Source: Obelidium mucronatum
Lineage: Eukaryota; Chytridiomycota; Chytridiomycetes; Chytridiales; Chytriomycetaceae
NCBI GenBank assembly: GCA_025765595.1
Contig: JAIVFH010000366.1
Span: forward strand, 1 to 24,276
Length of the DNA stretch: 24,276 bases
Reading direction: 5' to 3'
Below, piece by piece: positions 18,368 to 24,276 of this stretch. A program made the translations under genes and the position numbers. The notes beneath the pieces were generated by a model, which did not search any database, was not told the DNA's origin, and saw only the letters and a list, made by a program, of their open reading frames with translations. Within the stretch, counting starts at the first letter, position 1. Every line of letters begins with the position of its first letter.

Positions 18368-21300
18368 TTAAATAATGTACTTTCTAGAATCGATTCTAGG
18401 AGGTTTTGGAACTGGAGGCGAACTGTGGCAATTTTTCGTGAGCTGAGTATTTATCTCATAAATCAACATACCTTAGAATTGCGGTGCTTAAGAGACTGTT
18501 TTCTTCTTTGCGTGAATTTTCATTGCCAGTATTGATGAATGCTGCTGGTATGATTCCATTCCTTCGGTTCATTGTGATTTGTGCAAAATATGGTAGAGGT
18601 TGGGCATTTTCTGGGACTATCAAATTCTGCACTTCTGTATCCTGAATAATATCATCCAGCATTGTTGAAATTATATCTTTGTGTAAATTCTTTTGATCTT
18701 CATCGCAGAATGCCTTGTTTGAACCTGTCAGTATTTTTCCATTGCCAAAGACTTGCTTACCAAGTGGTTATCTGCAACTTTCTCATAATTAACAGATGCA
18801 ACACGGAAAAATTGATCCTGATGGCCAAACAAGCTTCTGAATTCGTCAACGGGATGAATATTGGCATGGATGGTAACAAAAAGCGGATACGGCTGTGGTT
18901 CGGCGGGAATATGGCTGAAATCGATACCTACAGCATTGTTTAGACATTACCTTACTCCTTACTGTACATAAAATATTAAACCTGTTTCCAATGGTTTATT
19001 TGACACTGCCGGCACGTCTACTTCGGTCAAGTCTGGAACCGAGTTTGAATCTTTGGAGCCATTGATATCTGGAAGAAGATTATATTTGCTTCCTCGCAGT
19101 GAATGCTTTGTTTTCCCCGCGCTTCCGAGTAGTTGCTTTGAATGAGCGGTATTGATTCGAGAATCAAGGACTAAGCGACCTTCTCGTTGAGCAATACGAA
19201 TGTCCTCTTGGAATTTGTCATAAGTCGCCTTTCAATACAAATTGCTTTAGATTTTCCATCTTTTCTTTTCAGTCTTACCTTCTCCGTTTCATTCAATATT
19301 TGACATTCAATATCAAGGTTACAAACACAAATTTCGCTTGACGGAGTGAACACGAGTTTGCAAACCCTACTGTCACCAGGCGAAAGCGTTCCTGAAGAAG
19401 GCGCCACTTTCACACAAGGATTGGTGCCCCATGATGCACAGGGAAACACCCAATTGAACGACAACTCCTCTGTTTTGGAAATGTTTCGTACAACCAAAAT
19501 CTCTCTAAATTGAGCACCAATCGGAATATCTCCTAAGTTTATATGCTCTTTCGATAAAACGCCGATTTGATTGCTCATGGGTAGAATTTGTACTTTGGGA
19601 ATTGCGTCATCGAACTTCGGGTTCAAGTTCATGTGGTGTAAGGGCTGCACAGTGATAACCAGTGAGGAAAACTCGTAAATACACAACAAAATATTCTTAC
19701 CTCCTCTAAACCCTGACCCACAAACGTTATAATTGTCGTTTGCCCGTCATCTGTTGTGATTGGAATATCGACAGAATACTCTTTTACTTCCAGGGGTCTA
19801 AAAATCCACTTGATGTATTCGACTCCGCCTGGAGGAATGCTTCCAGACACTTTGTTGCATTTGAATATATCAAAATCTTTTTCTCTCGTTTTGAACTTTT
19901 TCAGAGGTGTCAAATCGATTGTATAGGACAAGTGCACCAATCCATAATTGGCTAAACGATATCTTTGGATAGGTGGTGAAGGGCATCCGATCGAGACAGG
20001 TTCAAATGAATGCCTTGTTGAGGGGAAAAAGAGGCATTTTTGCTCCAAAGGAATGCAGTTTCCAACAAAATATAGGATTATTTCCTTTCCTATGATTGTT
20101 CTAATCTTAAGAATTTTTCGAAAAAAAGGACGCTGTCGCTACCTGAACGTGTGGATCCATTTTTTAACTTGAATATCACCGGCAGCTTGTGCAAACCAGG
20201 AAACTTATGAATATATGACATGGTGATATGTGCCGATTCTCCAGGGTTTAAGATACCAGTCTGAACGAGTATGACGGTAAATAGTTATCTACATTACCAA
20301 AAAAAAGGAAGAAAAAAAAGAATCGAACCTTTGGACTTATGGAAAACAAATTGTTGTCTAGTATCAAGTTTGTGTGAAGTTGCTCCTCCGTATAGTCCCC
20401 TGGATCCGCCCAGTTCTCAATTTCAACTTCCAAGTCATTGGGGAAAAAGAACACCCACTCGACAGGAACGACGCCTGGATTCATCAAACTCATATGAACA
20501 ACCACTGGCTTAGTTCCGACAGGGGCGGCTCCAAAATTGAAATCAAGAGAAGGGGGCTCCTTGTATTCCCCACCAGTTACGCCTTCTGTTGGGAAGTCGA
20601 ATTCCTCTTCAAGCTCTTGAATGGCGGTAAAGTTTGATGGGCCAGTTTCAACAGCCTCCAGCATTTGATTAAACTGACGGAGAGAAAAGAACTTCCACAA
20701 CAACCCCTTCCCTAAACCTTCCGATCTGACATCTGTAACCTGAACGATTGGATAGACTCCCAAAGCGCGCATATCACACAAATGAAAGCGTTGATCTTTT
20801 TGAGACTCTGAATTTGTAGATGACATCAATTCGGAATGAGGCTGTGTCAATTTGCTTTGAGTTTTCATTTTGTAGTAGATGCGATATTGATGATCTGTTT
20901 GTTCTCTCACGCATGCTCGAAACTTCAATACGTGATTCGATCGCGCCGGAAAGATATCCGAAACTTCCATAATTTCAAGTTCGGATTCCCGAACACTGTT
21001 GGGAACAAGGACCTCAACCAGAGCCGTTGTCTTATTTGGGCCGTCTTTCGTCACATTCGCTCGCTTCATGTGAATCCACCAATTGAAGTTTATAAATTTC
21101 CAAATCATAGAAAATATCGCAATCTGAAGGGTTGAATATAACGATATCCTTTTCAACGATTGTGTTGACAAGAATTGCCTCAAAGTCCAGAGTTTTCGGC
21201 TCAGCGACGATACCAGCTTGCGTGCCAGGTTCCGACGACTGTCAGAGTTGTTCTTTTGCTCCTCCCTTCGTAAAGCGTTTCGTTCTCTTTTTTGAAAAAG

Positions 21301-24276
21301 AAAAATGAAAAGAAGAGTTAGTGCGCGTTGAAACTTTTGAACATACCTTCAGGGGCCAAGGAATAGTAGCATGGAAGTTTAAGAGCCCAGTTCTTTTCGG
21401 CATTCGGACTGAACGTGCATTGAAGCGGACATTGACTTATTCGGTTCGAGAGTACCCCGCATTGGTTGTATAGACACAAATGGGGCGTACTGATGAGGAA
21501 TCTTCCACTATTAAAAAAAAAAAAAAACTTCGATTTATCTCCAAGAATTAAAAAAACAAGACATACACACCTCGAATTGTATCTTAATTCGCGAATTGTT
21601 GTGAGCTGTAAATAATCGTCTCGCCAAAGTGCCAACGCATGTTGGTTTGAAAAACAACATATTTTGGTTGTCAAAAGACAATTGCGGAAAGAATCCCGCC
21701 CCTTTGACATGAAGGTCCTGCAGAAAGGAGCGGTTTCGGTTTAGTGTTCAAGAAGAAGTAGAAAAAAGCAACTGGAAACTTTCTCACATAAGTGTTGGTC
21801 ACAGAACTATTGAAGAAGCATTTCATAGCTTGCTCGTACGTTTTTTGCTCACTAGGACTGAATCTGAAAACAACCAGCCGGCTCTCATTCTTGTGCAACA
21901 TTCCAATTCTGGGTTTGACTGAAAACGGGACTCCACCTTGTAGGGCCAGTGGTGTACCCCCTCCAATCCCTTGTGCAAGCAGATCCTGGGCATTTCCATT
22001 GTTGTTGCCTCCGTTTGAATTATTCATGGCATTGAATTGAAATTGTGTGTCAACAAACGCATATTTGACTGGTGTGTCACCAGCGTTTGTGATTCGAACA
22101 GTTTGATAGACGGATTTGTCAACGTAGCAAGCGGGAAAATCAAGACGACTGGTCCCAAACTCGATTTTTGGAATGAATGTATCTTCACCAGGTGGGAAGG
22201 TATTCCTAACAAAGAAAACAGCAAGTAAGAACAATCAAAACCCCTTGCTTCCCAAAAATCAAATAATTAATACCCTGCAACTGTTGGAGTCAAACACCAC
22301 GGAGGAGTAAATGTATCTTCATTTACAAGTCTAAAGTTACGCATACTCTTGAAATAAACGAAACACTCCAATTGTTGGCCGTAAAAGGAGTTGTCTGTTT
22401 TAGGCCTAAAATGAACACGGAACTCCATTGAGCTTTTTGATGGAATATCTGCGATACTGGGCGACACTGAAAAAATAGGCTCATCTCTAAATTGACAGAA
22501 GTCAACGTTATTTGATGTAAGCTCTAAATTTGGGCCAAACAAACCCTGCCGATTCTCCCGGTAAATGCCAAACACAAGACATTTTGCCTTTAGTATTATT
22601 CGCAATCCGGATAATTTGGGCGTCGATGACTCTGTATTTCGAACAGGATCCAAAGTCAATGTAAGTATCCATGAGAGTTACAGCATGATCTGGTGCAACG
22701 TTATCGTAAAAATATTCGCTAGCCACAAGGCCATTATTGTATGGATAGTCAAGCGGTGGAGCTGTGATAACAAAAAAACGCAGAAAAGTCGAGATAAGTG
22801 GAAGAGCTTGCAGAAGCGCGAATTCACTAAATACTTGAAAGCTGGTATTTCTCAGGATGAACAAAGCTGAGCACGCCGTCCTTGCATTGTATGGTTCCGT
22901 TTTTAAGCATCTGTGGATTCATCAGTAAAACACTTAAGAGTGGAAAACTGTCAAACCTCTTCCAAGTGTTCGGGCCCAAAACTCCACAAGCCATTTTTAA
23001 CACGCTTTCGATAACTATCGAGCATTTTTGGATGAAATGTCGCAGGTCTCCGTTTCTCATTATAACATGTTCCAATAAAGTCAATGAACTAAATAGAATA
23101 GAAGAATTTGAGCACGTGTCATCTTCAAGAAAAATACTCTTCTTACGATGGCATCTTGATTTTCGACAAGACAATAGACTCGGCGATGGTAGTTTATAGG
23201 TTCTGTGGGCGAAAATTTGACAGTCAAGGCAACAGACGTGTGGGGATTAATCATTCCCCATGGTTTATCTATGCGGAATAAACTGTTTGGCTCTGTCAAG
23301 AACTGGTGTGATTCAGTTCTCATTTGGTGGGCTATAATTTCGTATAGTATCTCGTACCTGATAAAAGACGGCAACAGGTGTATTGTTTTGCAAATATATT
23401 GGCCTCATGCATGTTGTTTCTGCAGGAACATCGTTAAAATTAACCAGATCCGTATTCAAGTGCACAGTTGGACCTTTTTATGGGAAACTAGGTTAGTCGC
23501 CAAAAGAACATCTTCCAATATGGTAAACTAACCAATCCCTGATCCGGTGCAGGTTATTCGCACAGTATTTCCTGCAACAGATACAATATCAAAATAATCC
23601 GTAGAGGACATTCCTGCTGACACAGGCTTATACGTGACCTTTTGCATAATGAATCAGTGAGTGGAGTATTCTTTTGCGAGTATATTACAGATAGCTCAAG
23701 GCTTTTATGCGGCATCACTGTTCCAGATGTCATTGAAAAAACAAAGTAAGGGTCTGTATTTCTTTCAGCATCTCGAATCTTGAAATTGGCAGGAACCTAA
23801 TAAATCAAAATAAAAAAAAGAGAAACATGGTAAGTAAAAACCCTTATAAACTGCATGTTTTGCAAAACTTACCGATGAATGGTTAACGATAGTGAACTTC
23901 TTTTCCAAACTCCTTCCGACAAATACATCTCCAAAATTAAATTCCCTGGTGTTTCCTTCGATTAAAATATGCGCATACTTTCCAATGCCATATATAGTCA
24001 TTGGTTTTGTCACTTTGGATCTTTCCCATTGTGACTTATCTCCAAAGTTGCATATTGCATTGGCTGTGAAGACGGATGCATTCTGTTGTCATTAATTGTC
24101 AGTATGCTTTCCAAAAAACAGCACACAAAAAAAAACCAATACCTCTGGTTTAAATTCTATCGTCACATTAGTTGCCTGCCCAGCTGGCAGTGTCCCGCTT
24201 CGCGGACTAATCCAAAAAGGGCGTGAAATCTCCCAATCAAAAGTGCTATCCAACTCCCCAGAATTTTTCAACACAA
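18368..24276 (-). CDS. CFAP65: Cilia- and flagella-associated protein 65 (5' end outside window)
   Basis: Twenty-one exons are visible: 24143-24276, 23873-24082, 23689-23796, 23533-23638, 23358-23473, 23147-23302, 22957-23088, 22835-22910, 22545-22761, 22274-22486, 21788-22205, 21571-21717, 21347-21507, 20329-21286, 20143-20260, 19701-20089, 19279-19644, 18982-19228, 18761-18927, 18472-18713, 18368-18422 (TAA); about 1580 codons. The protein is a string of ASH/MSP-type immunoglobulin-like domains (FDWEI...SGTLPAGQATNVTIEFKP; VKYAF...VVFRFSPSEQ). Family-specific matches to CFAP65 (CCDC108) are YHRRVYCLVENQDA, FIGTCYNEKRRPATFHPKML, PPLDYPYNNGLVASEYFYDN, PPWCLTP and PSLDFNFGAAPVGTKPVVV with NLFSISPK. 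CFAP65 belongs to the axonemal central apparatus and is needed for ciliary and sperm motility in animals. Three one-base insertions seem to break the frame near 21426, 21226 and 21050. The first few hundred residues lie beyond the right edge. Confidence 0.9.

Noticed and set aside
21060..21080. Euplotes-style frameshift at an AAA TAA sequence in CFAP65
   Set aside because: An AAATAA does occur near one shift, but the other two shifts precede their stop codons by many codons, so a stop-coupled mechanism does not explain the set.

Overview
This is a nuclear DNA window from a microbial eukaryote. Genes are split by many short introns of about 43-60 nt with GT...AG ends. Five tRNA genes are present, two of them with a short intron after the anticodon loop. 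One gene encodes the axonemal protein CFAP65, so the organism builds, or recently built, a motile cilium or flagellum. A zoosporic fungus or a flagellate protist would fit; the sequence alone does not settle it.

Left region (1-6366): a cluster of mobile-element-type genes. Gene A (+, 5' end outside the window) and gene B (-) are paralogous Crypton/Ndc10-like tyrosine recombinases that share intron positions and retain an R...HxxR...W...Y set. They converge tail to tail. Gene C (-) starts as a third copy of the same recombinase, but its third exon runs in frame into an unrelated module with two possible membrane segments, an internal duplication and a C-terminal copia-type retropepsin-like domain. 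The 5' part shared by A and C is a 329-bp inverted repeat (1-329 and 4887-5215, three mismatches) that includes two introns. It flanks a 4.6-kb segment carrying gene B and the two alternative gene 3' parts, an arrangement that inversion could switch. Gene D (-) encodes an unrecognised charged, probably nuclear protein.

Middle region (6367-13138): mostly non-coding. It holds tRNA-Cys(GCA), tRNA-Thr(AGT), tRNA-Val(AAC) and tRNA-Tyr(GTA), old repeats, a possible LTR-like promoter and a decayed retrotransposon gag-like remnant.

Right region (13139-24276): an intronless Taspase-1-like threonine aspartase (-), divergent from tRNA-Arg(ACG); two tandem MFS transporter genes (+), the first broken by frameshifts and the second intact with 6 exons; and the 3' 21 exons of CFAP65 (-), which runs off the right edge and shows three apparent one-base insertions within 0.4 kb. 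Exon boundaries were placed by hand from splice signals, reading-frame phase and comparison of paralogues, and the phases of each intact model close.
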